Of a stretch of DNA of 64,000 nucleotides, positions 23,675-32,602 are shown one piece after another; positions within the stretch are counted from its first letter, which is position 1; the number at the start of each line of letters is the position of its first letter. The stretch spans positions 3,286,001 through 3,350,000 of the forward strand of contig NZ_OZ244942.1 in the NCBI RefSeq assembly GCF_965222285.1, in the 5' to 3' direction. A program made the translations under genes and the position numbers. Source of the stretch: Tepidicaulis sp002389665 (lineage in GTDB: Bacteria; Pseudomonadota; Alphaproteobacteria; Parvibaculales; Parvibaculaceae). The notes beneath the pieces were generated by a model. That model saw nothing but the letters and a program-made list of their open reading frames with translations. It did not search any database and was not told where the DNA came from.

Positions 23675-24967
23675 ATGAGAGCCAATACCCGCTTGCTGCG
23701 GCAGGGGATGCTTTGCGCATGCCTGCTTTCTGCGCAGACATTTCCCGCGCTGGCGGCAGACCCCGTCACTCTCTCCGAAGCCGTCCAGATTGCCCTCACT
23801 CAGAACCTGTCCATTGAAAGGGCAGCGCAGGGTCTTGAAGAACGCAAAGCGCTTTCCCGGCAAGCCGCCGTGCTGCCTAACCCCGAAATCGGGGCGGAGG
23901 CAGAAAATATGCTCGGCTCCGGTCCTTATGAGGGCATAGACGAAGCCGATTTTACCGTGAGCCTGTCCCAACGCATTGAGATTGGCGGCAAACGCGCGGC
24001 GCGCGTCGAAGCCGCACAACAGGCCGAAGCCGTCTCGCAAACGGCACGAAACGCAACCGAACGGGTCCTCCAGAAAGATGTTTCGATAGCCTTCAATCAT
24101 CTGCTTGCCGCTCAGGAACAAATAAAAGCCGCCAAAGATGCCGCAGAGGCTATCCGGCATCTCTTGCCTGCCTTACGCGAAAAGGTGGAGCGGGGTGCAT
24201 CTTCGGAAGCGGACTTGAACCGGGGTCAGCTCGCGCTCGATCTGGCCGAAATCCGGGTATCCAAAAGCGAAACACAATTGCGAACGGCGCAGCAGGCGCT
24301 TCTGGCGCTTTGGTCCGAGCCAGCCTACCGTCCGGTAGAAGCGGCAGGGACCTTTGGTGTTCCGGAAACTCCTCTGCCCTCTTTCGCGGAACTGAATGCG
24401 CGCCTGGAGGAAAACCCTCTGCTTGAAAGCAGGCGCGCGGAAATCGATCAACGCCGGGCCGCTTTCGATCTGGAGCGGGCAAAGGCTGTGCCGGATCCTA
24501 CGATCAGCGCGGGCACAAGATATTTCAACGCAACGGATGAAAGCGCCTTTCTGGTTTCCTTCTCGATTCCCCTCACCGTTTTCGACCGGAACAGAGGCAA
24601 CATCGACGCTGCAGCAAGCCGCATTACCCAGGCGGATCTCAGCGCCCGCCTCTCCTATACCGAGCTGAGCCGGAAACTGCAGGAAGCCTATCAGGCTTAT
24701 ACCGGCCGGTGCGGTGAAGCCGAGCGCTTGAATCGCTCGGTCGTACCTGCTGCCAAGCAGACCTCCCGGACCATTCGTGATGGGTATGTGCGGGGACGCT
24801 TTGGCGTGCTCGATCTCCTGGGAACCACACAAACGGAGATTGAAAGCGAGATGCAGGCCGTAGAGGCCGTGCTCGCCTGCCGCAATGCCGCCGCTGAAAT
24901 CGCCGGACTAACAGGTCTCGACCTTCTGAATACCGGCGCCGCACCCCGCCGCAAAGCCGGAGAGTAA
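23675..24967 (+). CDS. czcC: TolC-family outer-membrane protein of an RND metal efflux system
   Basis: The protein has 430 residues with a signal peptide (LLRQGMLCACLLSAQTFPALA, cleavage near residue 28). Two outer-membrane-efflux repeats follow, each with long amphipathic helices: the first opens with VTLSEAVQIALTQNLSIE and the second lies near ERAKAVPDPTISAGTRYFN. It forms the outer-membrane channel of a CzcCBA-type pump that expels Zn, Cd or Co out of the cell. The CzcB-like gene starts 5 bases after its stop codon, so the genes are co-transcribed. The metal specificity is inferred from the operon and from the neighbouring Zn/Cd-type regulators. Confidence 0.88.
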   Translation: MRANTRLLRQGMLCACLLSAQTFPALAADPVTLSEAVQIALTQNLSIERAAQGLEERKALSRQAAVLPNPEIGAEAENMLGSGPYEGIDEADFTVSLSQRIEIGGKRAARVEAAQQAEAVSQTARNATERVLQKDVSIAFNHLLAAQEQIKAAKDAAEAIRHLLPALREKVERGASSEADLNRGQLALDLAEIRVSKSETQLRTAQQALLALWSEPAYRPVEAAGTFGVPETPLPSFAELNARLEENPLLESRRAEIDQRRAAFDLERAKAVPDPTISAGTRYFNATDESAFLVSFSIPLTVFDRNRGNIDAAASRITQADLSARLSYTELSRKLQEAYQAYTGRCGEAERLNRSVVPAAKQTSRTIRDGYVRGRFGVLDLLGTTQTEIESEMQAVEAVLACRNAAAEIAGLTGLDLLNTGAAPRRKAGE

Positions 24968-24972
24968 TTGAC

Positions 24973-25944
24973 ATGAAAAATTCCACCTCAAAGAAGATGT
25001 TCCTGTTCCTCAGCGTTCTGCTCCTTCTTGCCGCTCCGGCCTATGCAAGCGGGCCGCACGAAGAGGATGGCCGCCACGAGGGTGAGAAGCATGAAGAGGA
25101 GCACAAAGAAGGAGAGCATGAGGAAGAAACAATCCATCTCTCCGAAGATCAACTTGCAACGGCGGAGCTCGGCATCCGCCGGGCCGAGGCAGGAACAATC
25201 ACACCCTCACTGAGTGTGTTTGGCCTCATCCGGCCCAATCAGGAGAAATTGGTTCACATCGTGCCGCGCTTTTCGGGAGTCGTGCTGGATGTGAAGAGAC
25301 GTCTCGGCGAAAGGGTCGACGAAGGTGACGCCCTCGCCGTGATGGAAAGCAATGAAAGCCTGCGCGCCTATACCTTGCGCGCCCCAAGCAGCGGGCAGAT
25401 CGTGCAATGGAATGTTGCACCGGGCCAATATGCGGGAACGAGCGACACCTTGATGGTGATTGCCGATCTTAGCTCCGTCTGGCTGGATATGCAGGTCCAC
25501 ACACATGATGCCGATCTCATTCGTGAAGGCCAGGCCGTCACTTTTGAAGGGCGCATGAATGAAAAACCTGTCACATCGAAAATCAGCTACGTCTCGCCCA
25601 TCGCCGCGCAAGACACGCAAAGCCTGCTCGCGCGCGCTGTCGTGCCCAATGTGGAAGGCCATCTGAAACCGGGTCTCTATGTCACCGCCAAGGTGAGTTT
25701 GCAGCCTGCCGAAGCTTCCGTCGTGATTGCCCGCAGCGCGGTCCAATATGAGGGGGCTGACCCCATCATATATGTGCCTGCCGGGGAGGGAGAGTTTGAG
25801 GAGCGCCGGATCACAATTGGCCGCACGGATGACGCCCATGCCGAAATTCTCGGCGGCTTGGCATCCGGCGAGGCTTATGTGGCGGAAAACGCATTCATTC
25901 TCAAAGCTGAGGCAGGCAAGAATGCCGCCTCCCATGCGCATTGA
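24973..25944 (+). CDS. czcB: Periplasmic adaptor (membrane fusion protein) of an RND metal efflux system
   Basis: The protein has 323 residues with a signal peptide (MFLFLSVLLLLAAPAYA). A striking His/Glu-rich stretch follows (HEEDGRHEGEKHEEEHKEGE, about residues 30-49), probably a metal-binding tail. The adaptor core contains a barrel-sandwich hybrid (VHIVPRFSGVVLDVKRRLG and APSSGQIVQWNVAPGQYA) and a beta-barrel (WLDMQVHTHDADLIREGQAV). It joins the inner-membrane pump CzcA to the outer-membrane channel. Its helical hairpin is short compared with classical CzcB. It sits between czcC and czcA; its stop codon lies 11 bases before the czcA start. Confidence 0.88.
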   Translation: MKNSTSKKMFLFLSVLLLLAAPAYASGPHEEDGRHEGEKHEEEHKEGEHEEETIHLSEDQLATAELGIRRAEAGTITPSLSVFGLIRPNQEKLVHIVPRFSGVVLDVKRRLGERVDEGDALAVMESNESLRAYTLRAPSSGQIVQWNVAPGQYAGTSDTLMVIADLSSVWLDMQVHTHDADLIREGQAVTFEGRMNEKPVTSKISYVSPIAAQDTQSLLARAVVPNVEGHLKPGLYVTAKVSLQPAEASVVIARSAVQYEGADPIIYVPAGEGEFEERRITIGRTDDAHAEILGGLASGEAYVAENAFILKAEAGKNAASHAH

Positions 25945-25955
25945 GGGAGGCACGC

Positions 25956-28900
25956 ATGATTTCCCGTATCGTTTCCTTCTGTGTGGCGCATCGCTGGCTG
26001 GTCTTGTTGACTACCGCATTCGTCGCCGCTGTCGGCATTTACAACTTCACACGCCTGCCTATCGATGCCGTGCCGGACATCACAAATGTCCAGGTGCAGA
26101 TAAATTCCGCCGCGCCTGGCTACTCGCCCGTCGAAGTAGAGCAGCGCGTCACCTTTCCGCTCGAAACAGCCATGGGCGGGCTTCCGGGACTGGATTATAC
26201 ACGCTCCCTGTCGCGTTACGGTCTTTCCCAGATCACCGTTGTTTTTGAGGATGGAACAGATATCTACCGTGCACGGCAATTGATCGGCGAGCGCATTCAG
26301 GCCGTATCGGGCGAGTTGCCTACGGACGTCGACACCACCATGGGGCCCATATCGACGGGCCTTGGCGAAATCTATATGTACACGGTGGAGGCAGAGCCCG
26401 GCACCCTGACGGAAGAAGGCGCGCCTTATACTCTATCGGACCTCCGCGCACTGCATGACTGGGTAGTGCGCCCCCAACTGCGTACCGTGGGCGGCGTCGT
26501 CGAAGTCAATGCTATTGGCGGATATGAGCGACAGCTTCATGTCGTGCCCGACCCTTACAAGCTCACCTCCTACAATCTCAGTTTTCACGACGTGGTACGT
26601 GCACTCGAACAGAACAATGTCAATGTCGGCGCAGGCTATATCGAACGGAGTGGCGAGCAATATCTTATCCGCGTGCCTGGACAAGTGGAAAAGGTGAGCG
26701 AATTCGCGGAGATACTGCTCGGCACGCATAAGGGACAGCCCATCTATGTGCATGATGTGGCGGAGGTCACATTCGGTAAGGAACTGCGTACCGGCGCGGC
26801 AACCCACAATGGCCGGGAAACCGTGCTTGGCACCGCAGTCATGCTGATCGGTGAGAACAGCCGTGATGTAGCGGCGGATGTCGGAAGAAAACTCGAAGCA
26901 ATTCAAAAAAGTCTGCCGCCTGGCGTAAAGATCGCAACGCTATATGACCGGACCTCGTTGGTTCAAAAAACCATTGCTACGGTGCGCACCAATCTCGTGG
27001 AAGGCGCTATCCTTGTCATTGTTGTGCTCTTCGTGCTGCTGCGCAATTTCCGAGCCGCACTGATCACCGCGGCCGTCATTCCCCTTTCCATGCTCATCAC
27101 GGTCAGCGGCATGGTTGAATACAAGATAAGCGCAAACCTGATGAGTCTTGGCGCCATCGACTTCGGGCTGATCGTGGACGGCGCCGTTATCATTGTCGAA
27201 AACTGCCTGCGGCGTTTGTCAGAGGAGCAGAAGCGATTCGGCCATGCGCTGAGCATGAAAGACCGCTTTGCTGTTGTGACGGATGCGACACGTGAGGTGA
27301 TAACACCGGCCATGTTCGGGTCGTTCATCATCACGGTGGTCTATCTGCCCGTACTGACTCTCACCGGCGTTGAAGGCAAAATGTTCACCCCCATGGCGCT
27401 CACCGTCGTAATCGCGCTTCTTTCAGCCATGGTTCTGGCGCTGACCTTCGTACCGGCAGCCATCGCCATTTTCATTCGCGGCGATGTAGTGGAGAAAGAA
27501 AGCCCGGTGATGCGCTGGGCGCAAAAGGCGTATGATCCTGCGCTCGGCTGGGCGATGCGGCATCAGAAAGCCATCGCAGCTGGCGCCTCCGTGCTCGTCA
27601 TTCTTGCCGGGCTGGGCGCCACCCGCTTCGGCACGGAGTTTATTCCCCGCCTTGATGAAGGGGATGTTGCCGTGCAGGCACTGCGCGCGCCGGGTACCAG
27701 CCTCACCCAATCCGTCGAGATGCAGCAGAAAATCGAAAAGGCGTTGCTAAAGCTGCCAGAGGTGCGGGAGGTCTTTGCGAGAACCGGCACGGCGGAGGTG
27801 GCAACGGATGCCATGCCGCCCAGCATCTCCGATGGCTATGTCATGATGAAACCAAGAGACGAATGGCCGGACCCCGGCAAATCCAAGGAAGCCCTGCTGG
27901 AAGAGATAGATGCGATCCTGGCCACGCTGCCCGGCAATAACTATGAAATCTCTCAGCCTATCGAGCTACGCTTCAATGAGCTGATTTCCGGCGTGCGCGC
28001 CGATCTCGGCATCAAGATCTATGGCGATGACATGGACACGCTGCTTGCCTCGGCCAATGAAGTGGCAGCGGTCATCCGGCAAATCGAAGGCGCTTCGGGC
28101 GTGAATGTGGAACAGGTTTCCGGCCTGCCTGTGCTCTCCATTGAGATCAAGCGGGACATGGCGGCCCGCTTCGGCCTCAATGTGGCGGATATTCAGGATG
28201 TGGCGCGTGCCGCCATGGGAGGGGCGCGGGCGGGCACCCTTTATGAAGGAGACTGGCGCACGCCGGTCATAGTCCGTCTTCCCGAGAATCTTCGGGAGGA
28301 TATCGGCAGGCTGAAAGACTTGCCCATTCCCCTGCCGCCGGAGCATACGGACGAAACGGCGCAGCCCGCCTCCTATTCGCCGTTTGACGGGGCAATGCCG
28401 CGTGTCGTGCCGCTTCAGGCCGTGGCGGATATCCGCCTCGTACCTGGCCCCAACCAGATCAGTCGGGAAAACAGCAAGCGCCGCATCACCGTGTCGGCCA
28501 ACATAAGAGACCGCGACCTGGGCTCCTTTGTCGAGGAAGCGCAGGCCGCCGTAGATGCCGGAGTAAACCTTCCCCCCGGCTACTGGGTCGAATGGGGCGG
28601 GCAGTTCGAGCAACTCGTCTCGGCGGCGCAACGCCTCAGTATCGTCGTCCCGGCGGCGCTGGTGCTCATCTTTGCGCTTCTTTTTGCCAGCCTTGGCAAC
28701 GCAAAGGACGCAATGCTGGTCTTCTCCGGCGTGCCCTTCGCCCTGACCGGTGGGCTTGCCGCCCTCGCCTTGCGTGGTCTGCCGCTTTCCATCTCGGCAG
28801 GGGTCGGCTTTATCGCGCTTTCTGGCGTTGCCGTGCTTAACGGCCTCGTCATCATCAGTTTCATCAACAACTTGCGCCAGCAAGGAAAGGGACTGGATGA

Positions 28901-29120
28901 AGCGATCTGGGAAGGCGCCTCCAAACGGCTCCGTCCGGTGCTGATGACAGCGCTGGTCGCCTCGCTCGGCTTCGTCCCCATGGCGCTTGCCACAAGCGCA
29001 GGTGCCGAGGTGCAACGCCCACTCGCCACCGTGGTAATCGGCGGCATCATCTCCTCTACGCTGCTCACGCTGCTCGTGCTACCGGCCATCTACCGGCTGG
29101 CCCATGCCAGGGAAACTTGA
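25956..29120 (+). CDS. czcA: CzcA-type RND metal/proton antiporter
   Basis: The pump has 1,054 residues from ATG 25956, preceded by GGGAGG; a frame extending to 25941 would only overlap czcB. It has twelve predicted membrane segments and two large periplasmic loops. The heavy-metal-efflux signature lies in segment 4: SLGAIDFGLIVDGAVIIVEN, with the proton-relay Asp and Glu residues. Other family blocks are PIDAVPDITNVQVQINS near residue 35 and FIALSGVAVLNGLVIISF near residue 950. It exports a divalent cation (Zn, Cd or Co) with proton import. A 12-bp hairpin follows the stop codon, ending the operon. Confidence 0.93.
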   Translation: MISRIVSFCVAHRWLVLLTTAFVAAVGIYNFTRLPIDAVPDITNVQVQINSAAPGYSPVEVEQRVTFPLETAMGGLPGLDYTRSLSRYGLSQITVVFEDGTDIYRARQLIGERIQAVSGELPTDVDTTMGPISTGLGEIYMYTVEAEPGTLTEEGAPYTLSDLRALHDWVVRPQLRTVGGVVEVNAIGGYERQLHVVPDPYKLTSYNLSFHDVVRALEQNNVNVGAGYIERSGEQYLIRVPGQVEKVSEFAEILLGTHKGQPIYVHDVAEVTFGKELRTGAATHNGRETVLGTAVMLIGENSRDVAADVGRKLEAIQKSLPPGVKIATLYDRTSLVQKTIATVRTNLVEGAILVIVVLFVLLRNFRAALITAAVIPLSMLITVSGMVEYKISANLMSLGAIDFGLIVDGAVIIVENCLRRLSEEQKRFGHALSMKDRFAVVTDATREVITPAMFGSFIITVVYLPVLTLTGVEGKMFTPMALTVVIALLSAMVLALTFVPAAIAIFIRGDVVEKESPVMRWAQKAYDPALGWAMRHQKAIAAGASVLVILAGLGATRFGTEFIPRLDEGDVAVQALRAPGTSLTQSVEMQQKIEKALLKLPEVREVFARTGTAEVATDAMPPSISDGYVMMKPRDEWPDPGKSKEALLEEIDAILATLPGNNYEISQPIELRFNELISGVRADLGIKIYGDDMDTLLASANEVAAVIRQIEGASGVNVEQVSGLPVLSIEIKRDMAARFGLNVADIQDVARAAMGGARAGTLYEGDWRTPVIVRLPENLREDIGRLKDLPIPLPPEHTDETAQPASYSPFDGAMPRVVPLQAVADIRLVPGPNQISRENSKRRITVSANIRDRDLGSFVEEAQAAVDAGVNLPPGYWVEWGGQFEQLVSAAQRLSIVVPAALVLIFALLFASLGNAKDAMLVFSGVPFALTGGLAALALRGLPLSISAGVGFIALSGVAVLNGLVIISFINNLRQQGKGLDEAIWEGASKRLRPVLMTALVASLGFVPMALATSAGAEVQRPLATVVIGGIISSTLLTLLVLPAIYRLAHARET

Positions 29121-29130
29121 GTAATTTAAG

Positions 29131-29160
29131 GGAGGGCCAGGTTAATTGACCTGGCCCTCC
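29131..29160 (+). terminator. Strong hairpin after czcA
   Basis: GGAGGGCCAGGT and ACCTGGCCCTCC are perfect 12-bp inverses around TAATTG. Only a weak T-rich tail follows (TGTTCGATT), but stem strength and place 10 bases after the stop codon fit a terminator. Confidence 0.75.
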
Positions 29161-29240
29161 TGTTCGATTCGCGCGGCCTTTGACAAGCAGCCAATCCATC
29201 TAAAATCACTCACCACACTAAGTGTTTGTTTTTTCTATGC

Positions 29241-29310
29241 ATTGCACGATTGCAGGAAAAACTGCATGAGTTTGTATGAGATTGCACGTCTTTGCACGAG
29301 ATTGCACAAA
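29241..29310. repeat. Ten-base-periodic repeats (consensus WTTGCACGAG)
   Basis: Five adjacent 10-base units run from 29261 to 29310 (ACTGCATGAG, TTTGTATGAG, ATTGCACGTC, TTTGCACGAG, ATTGCACAAA), and another unit, ATTGCACGAT, lies at 29241. The period is close to one helical turn, so a protein bound to them would lie on one face of the DNA. The gene-free stretch 29121-29476 also holds a terminator, a palindrome and a second hairpin, but I see no gene. Confidence 0.65.
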
Positions 29311-29339
29311 ATTTCCCTGTCGTAGCGGGGGCAGGATAT

Positions 29340-29359
29340 GGCAGGTGCATGCACCTGCC
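29340..29359. repeat. Perfect 20-bp palindrome
   Basis: GGCAGGTGCA is followed directly by its reverse complement TGCACCTGCC, without a spacer. It lies 30 bases past the 10-base repeats, and its centre shares the TGCA core with them. Confidence 0.7.
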
Positions 29360-29455
29360 GCCGCTGAAGCGTCATCCTGCTTATTCGCACGGCTGCGCCG
29401 CGCTCAACGATTACAACGACAGGCCTGTCCGCAGAGACAAACGGTTTCGCATTCT

Positions 29456-29472
29456 CAAGGAGGCGCTCCTTG
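29456..29472 (-). terminator. Short hairpin after the CusA-type gene
   Basis: CAAGGAG and CTCCTTG form a 7-bp stem with a 3-base loop, 4 bases past the stop codon of the minus-strand pump gene. An outer AGAGACAA/TTGTCTCT pairing exists on the flanks. No T run follows, so the call is tentative. Confidence 0.35.
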
Positions 29473-29476
29473 TCTC

Positions 29477-32400
29477 TCAGACGGGTTCCGTATCCCGGCT
29501 ATGCCACCAGACATAGATTGCCGGAATGACCAGGAGCGCGAGGGCTGTGGCGCTCAAGATGCCGCCGATCATGGGCGCGGCGATGGGCGCCATCACCTCT
29601 GTGCCTGTGCCGCGCGTCACCATGACGGGCAGGAGCCCTGCAATGATGGTCAGAAAGGTCATCGCGATGGGCCGCAGCCGGCGCAGGGCGCCTTGCCGCA
29701 CCGCGTCCTTGACCTCTTCCGGCGTTGGCGGGCGGCCCGCGCTTTCCGCCCGGTCTTTCAGCGCCTGCACTTCCTGGCGCAGATACATGATCATCAGGAC
29801 GCCGACCTCGATGGCCACGCCCGCCAGCGCGATAAAGCCGACGGCCACGGCAACGGAGAGGTTGAACTGCAACAGATCGACCAGCCACAGCCCGCCGACA
29901 AGCGCAAAGGGGAGCGTGCCCAGGATAATGAGCACGTCGCGCACATCCTTGAAGGCGAGATAAAGCAGCCCGGCAATGATGAAGAGCATGAGCGGCCCGA
30001 GCAGCGTCAACCGTTCCTGTGCGCGCAGCAGATATTCATATTGCCCGGACCAGGAGAGAGAATAGCCGGGGGGCAGGTCGAGCCCGGATGAGAGCGCTCG
30101 CCTGGCTTCGTCCACATAAGAGCCGATATCGCGGCCGCTCACATCGACATAGATCCAGCCATTGAGGCGCGCATTCTCGCTGCGGATCATACCGGGCCCG
30201 TCCGAGACGCGGATGTCCGCGACCTGGCCGAGCGGCACATGCGCGCCTGCACTGGTGACGATGGGCAGCATGCGCAATTTGCCCGGCGTGTTCCGTACCT
30301 CTTGCGGGTAGCGCAAATTAATGGGAAAGCGTTGAAGCCCTTCCACGCTTTCGCCAAGCGCCATGCCGCCAATGGCCGTACGCACCACCTCGTGAACATC
30401 GGCGATGTTGAGGCCGAGGCGTGCGGCTTTCTCACGGTCGATATCGATATCGACGAAACGCCCGCCCGTCACGCGCTCGGCATAGACCGACGCCGTGCCA
30501 TCGACCTCGCGCAGCAATGTCTCGATGCGCGCGCCGATATCGTTGATGACGCCGAGATCCGGTCCGGCGACCTTGATGCCGACCGGCGTCTTGATGCCGG
30601 TCGCAAGCATGTCGAGCCGGTTCTTGATTGGCATGATCCAGACATTGGTAAGGCCCGGAATGTCGACAATCCGGTCAAGCTCCTGTTTGAGCTTTTCCAT
30701 TGTCATGCCCGCGCGCCATTCGTCACGCGGTTTGAGGCGGATCACCGTTTCGATCATGGACAGGGGAGCCGGATCGGTTGCCGTCTCCGCCCGGCCCGCT
30801 TTGCCATGTACGGTTTCCACCTCCGGAACCGTTTTGATGAGCTTGTTGGTCTGATGGAGAAGATAGGACATGGTCCCTGGCGAGGCGGCCGGGAAGGCAC
30901 TCGGCATATAAAGCAGGTCTCCTTCATTGAGTTCCGGCATGAACTCCGTGCCGAGACGGGAATAAGGTACGGCCGCGCTGATCAGCACAAGGCCGGCAAC
31001 CCCCAGAATTGCCGCCGGCCGGTTGACGGCAAAATTGATCAAGGGCCTGTAAAGCGCAGTCAAAAGCCGGTTGGCGGGATTGCTGTTTTCCGGGGCAATC
31101 TTTCCGCGCACCAGAAATCCGATCAGAACCGGCACCAGCGTCACGGAAAGCGCTGCCGAAGCCGCCATCGCATAGGTTTTCGTATAGGCCAGCGGCGCGA
31201 ACATGCGCCCTTCCTGCGCTTCCAGCGCGAGGATGGGAAGAAAGCTCAACGTGATGATCAGCACGGAAAAGAAGATGGGCGGGCCCACCTCCGCGCAGGC
31301 CTCGCCGACGGCACGCCATCTCTCCGCCGGATCGAAGTGATGTCCTTCGAGTTTCTTGTGCACATTCTCGATCATCACGATGGCCGCGTCGACCATGGTG
31401 CCCACGGCAATGATGATGCCGCCCAGAGACATGATGTTGGCGTTTATGCCTTGCAGCTTCATCACGATGAAGGCGGCCAGCACGCCCAGAGGCAAGCTGA
31501 TGACGACGACGAGCGAAGAACGCAGATGGAAGAGAAAGAGCGCGCAGACAAGCGCGACGATGACGAATTCCTCGATAAGCTTTTCTTGCAGCGTGGAAAC
31601 TGCGCGCGCGATCAGGGCGGAGCGGTCATAGGTCGTCACGACCTCGACCCCCTCAGGCAGGCCTGCCTTGAGATTTCCGAGTTTTTCTTTGACGCGGGCA
31701 ATCGTGGCGAGCGCGTTCTCGCCATACCGCATGATAATGACGCCGCCCACGGCCTCTCCTTCGCCGTTCAGCTCGCCGATGCCGCGGCGCAGGTCCGGCC
31801 CGAGGCGCACGTCGGCGACATCGCGCAGAAGGATGGGCGTGCCCCGCGTGTCCGCCACCAGCGGAATGCGCTCAAGGTCCTCCACCGAGCGGACATACCC
31901 ATTGGCGCGGATCATATATTCAGCTTCCGCCATCTCGAGAATGCGCCCGCCGGTTTCCTGATTGCCGCGTTCGATGGCCGTGCGCACCTTGGAGAGCGGA
32001 ATGTTGTAAGCGCGTAGTTTGTCCGGATCGGCAATCACCTGATACTGCTTGACCATGCCGCCAATGGTGGCGACCTCCGAAACGCCTTCTACCGTTTGCA
32101 GCTCGTATTTCAGAAACCAGTCCTGCAGCGCGCGAAGCTGGGCTAGATCGTGCTCTCCGCTCCGGTCCACCAGCGCATATTGATAGACCCAGCCAACCCC
32201 GGTCGCATCTGGCCCGAGCGAGGGCTGTGCCGCATCCGGAAGACGCGGCGCGGCCTGGCTGAGATATTCCAGCACGCGGGACCGCGCCCAATATAGGTCC
32301 GTGCCGTCTTCGAAAATCACATAGAGGTAGGAGTCGTTGAAAAACGAATAGCCACGCACGCTCACGGCGCCGGGAACGGATAACATGGCCGTGGCAAGCG

Positions 32401-32602
32401 GATATGTGACCTGGTCCTCCACGACTTGCGGTGCTTGGCCCGGATAGGTCGTTTTAACGATGACTTGCACATCCGAAAGATCGGGGATCGCATCGAGCGG
32501 CGTGGTCCGCACGGCGGCGAACCCGGCCACGGCAAGAAAGAGGGCGCCGATCAGCACAAGAAAGCGGTTGGTGATCGACCAGTGGATCAGATTTGCAATC
32601 AC
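29477..32602 (-). CDS. cusA: CusA/SilA-type RND copper/silver efflux pump
   Basis: The pump has 1,041 residues and twelve predicted membrane segments. It opens with IHWSITNRFLVLIGALFLAV and TTPLDAIPDLSDVQVIVKT, as in CusA/SilA. Segment 4 carries GTMVDAAIVMIENVHKKLE with the Asp and Glu of the proton path. The periplasmic part has Met residues at sites typical for Cu(I)/Ag(I) transfer. It takes Cu(I) or Ag(I) from periplasm or cytoplasm and passes it through CusB and CusC to the outside. Its start overlaps the end of cusB in ATGA, so the two are translationally coupled. It converges on czcA, from which it is clearly diverged. Confidence 0.93.
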   Translation of the reverse strand: MIANLIHWSITNRFLVLIGALFLAVAGFAAVRTTPLDAIPDLSDVQVIVKTTYPGQAPQVVEDQVTYPLATAMLSVPGAVSVRGYSFFNDSYLYVIFEDGTDLYWARSRVLEYLSQAAPRLPDAAQPSLGPDATGVGWVYQYALVDRSGEHDLAQLRALQDWFLKYELQTVEGVSEVATIGGMVKQYQVIADPDKLRAYNIPLSKVRTAIERGNQETGGRILEMAEAEYMIRANGYVRSVEDLERIPLVADTRGTPILLRDVADVRLGPDLRRGIGELNGEGEAVGGVIIMRYGENALATIARVKEKLGNLKAGLPEGVEVVTTYDRSALIARAVSTLQEKLIEEFVIVALVCALFLFHLRSSLVVVISLPLGVLAAFIVMKLQGINANIMSLGGIIIAVGTMVDAAIVMIENVHKKLEGHHFDPAERWRAVGEACAEVGPPIFFSVLIITLSFLPILALEAQEGRMFAPLAYTKTYAMAASAALSVTLVPVLIGFLVRGKIAPENSNPANRLLTALYRPLINFAVNRPAAILGVAGLVLISAAVPYSRLGTEFMPELNEGDLLYMPSAFPAASPGTMSYLLHQTNKLIKTVPEVETVHGKAGRAETATDPAPLSMIETVIRLKPRDEWRAGMTMEKLKQELDRIVDIPGLTNVWIMPIKNRLDMLATGIKTPVGIKVAGPDLGVINDIGARIETLLREVDGTASVYAERVTGGRFVDIDIDREKAARLGLNIADVHEVVRTAIGGMALGESVEGLQRFPINLRYPQEVRNTPGKLRMLPIVTSAGAHVPLGQVADIRVSDGPGMIRSENARLNGWIYVDVSGRDIGSYVDEARRALSSGLDLPPGYSLSWSGQYEYLLRAQERLTLLGPLMLFIIAGLLYLAFKDVRDVLIILGTLPFALVGGLWLVDLLQFNLSVAVAVGFIALAGVAIEVGVLMIMYLRQEVQALKDRAESAGRPPTPEEVKDAVRQGALRRLRPIAMTFLTIIAGLLPVMVTRGTGTEVMAPIAAPMIGGILSATALALLVIPAIYVWWHSRDTEPV

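Noticed and set aside
29276..30091. 271-codon plus-strand frame over the end of cusA
   Set aside because: It is a reverse-strand shadow of the pump gene, rich in Gln, Arg and His as expected for such shadows.
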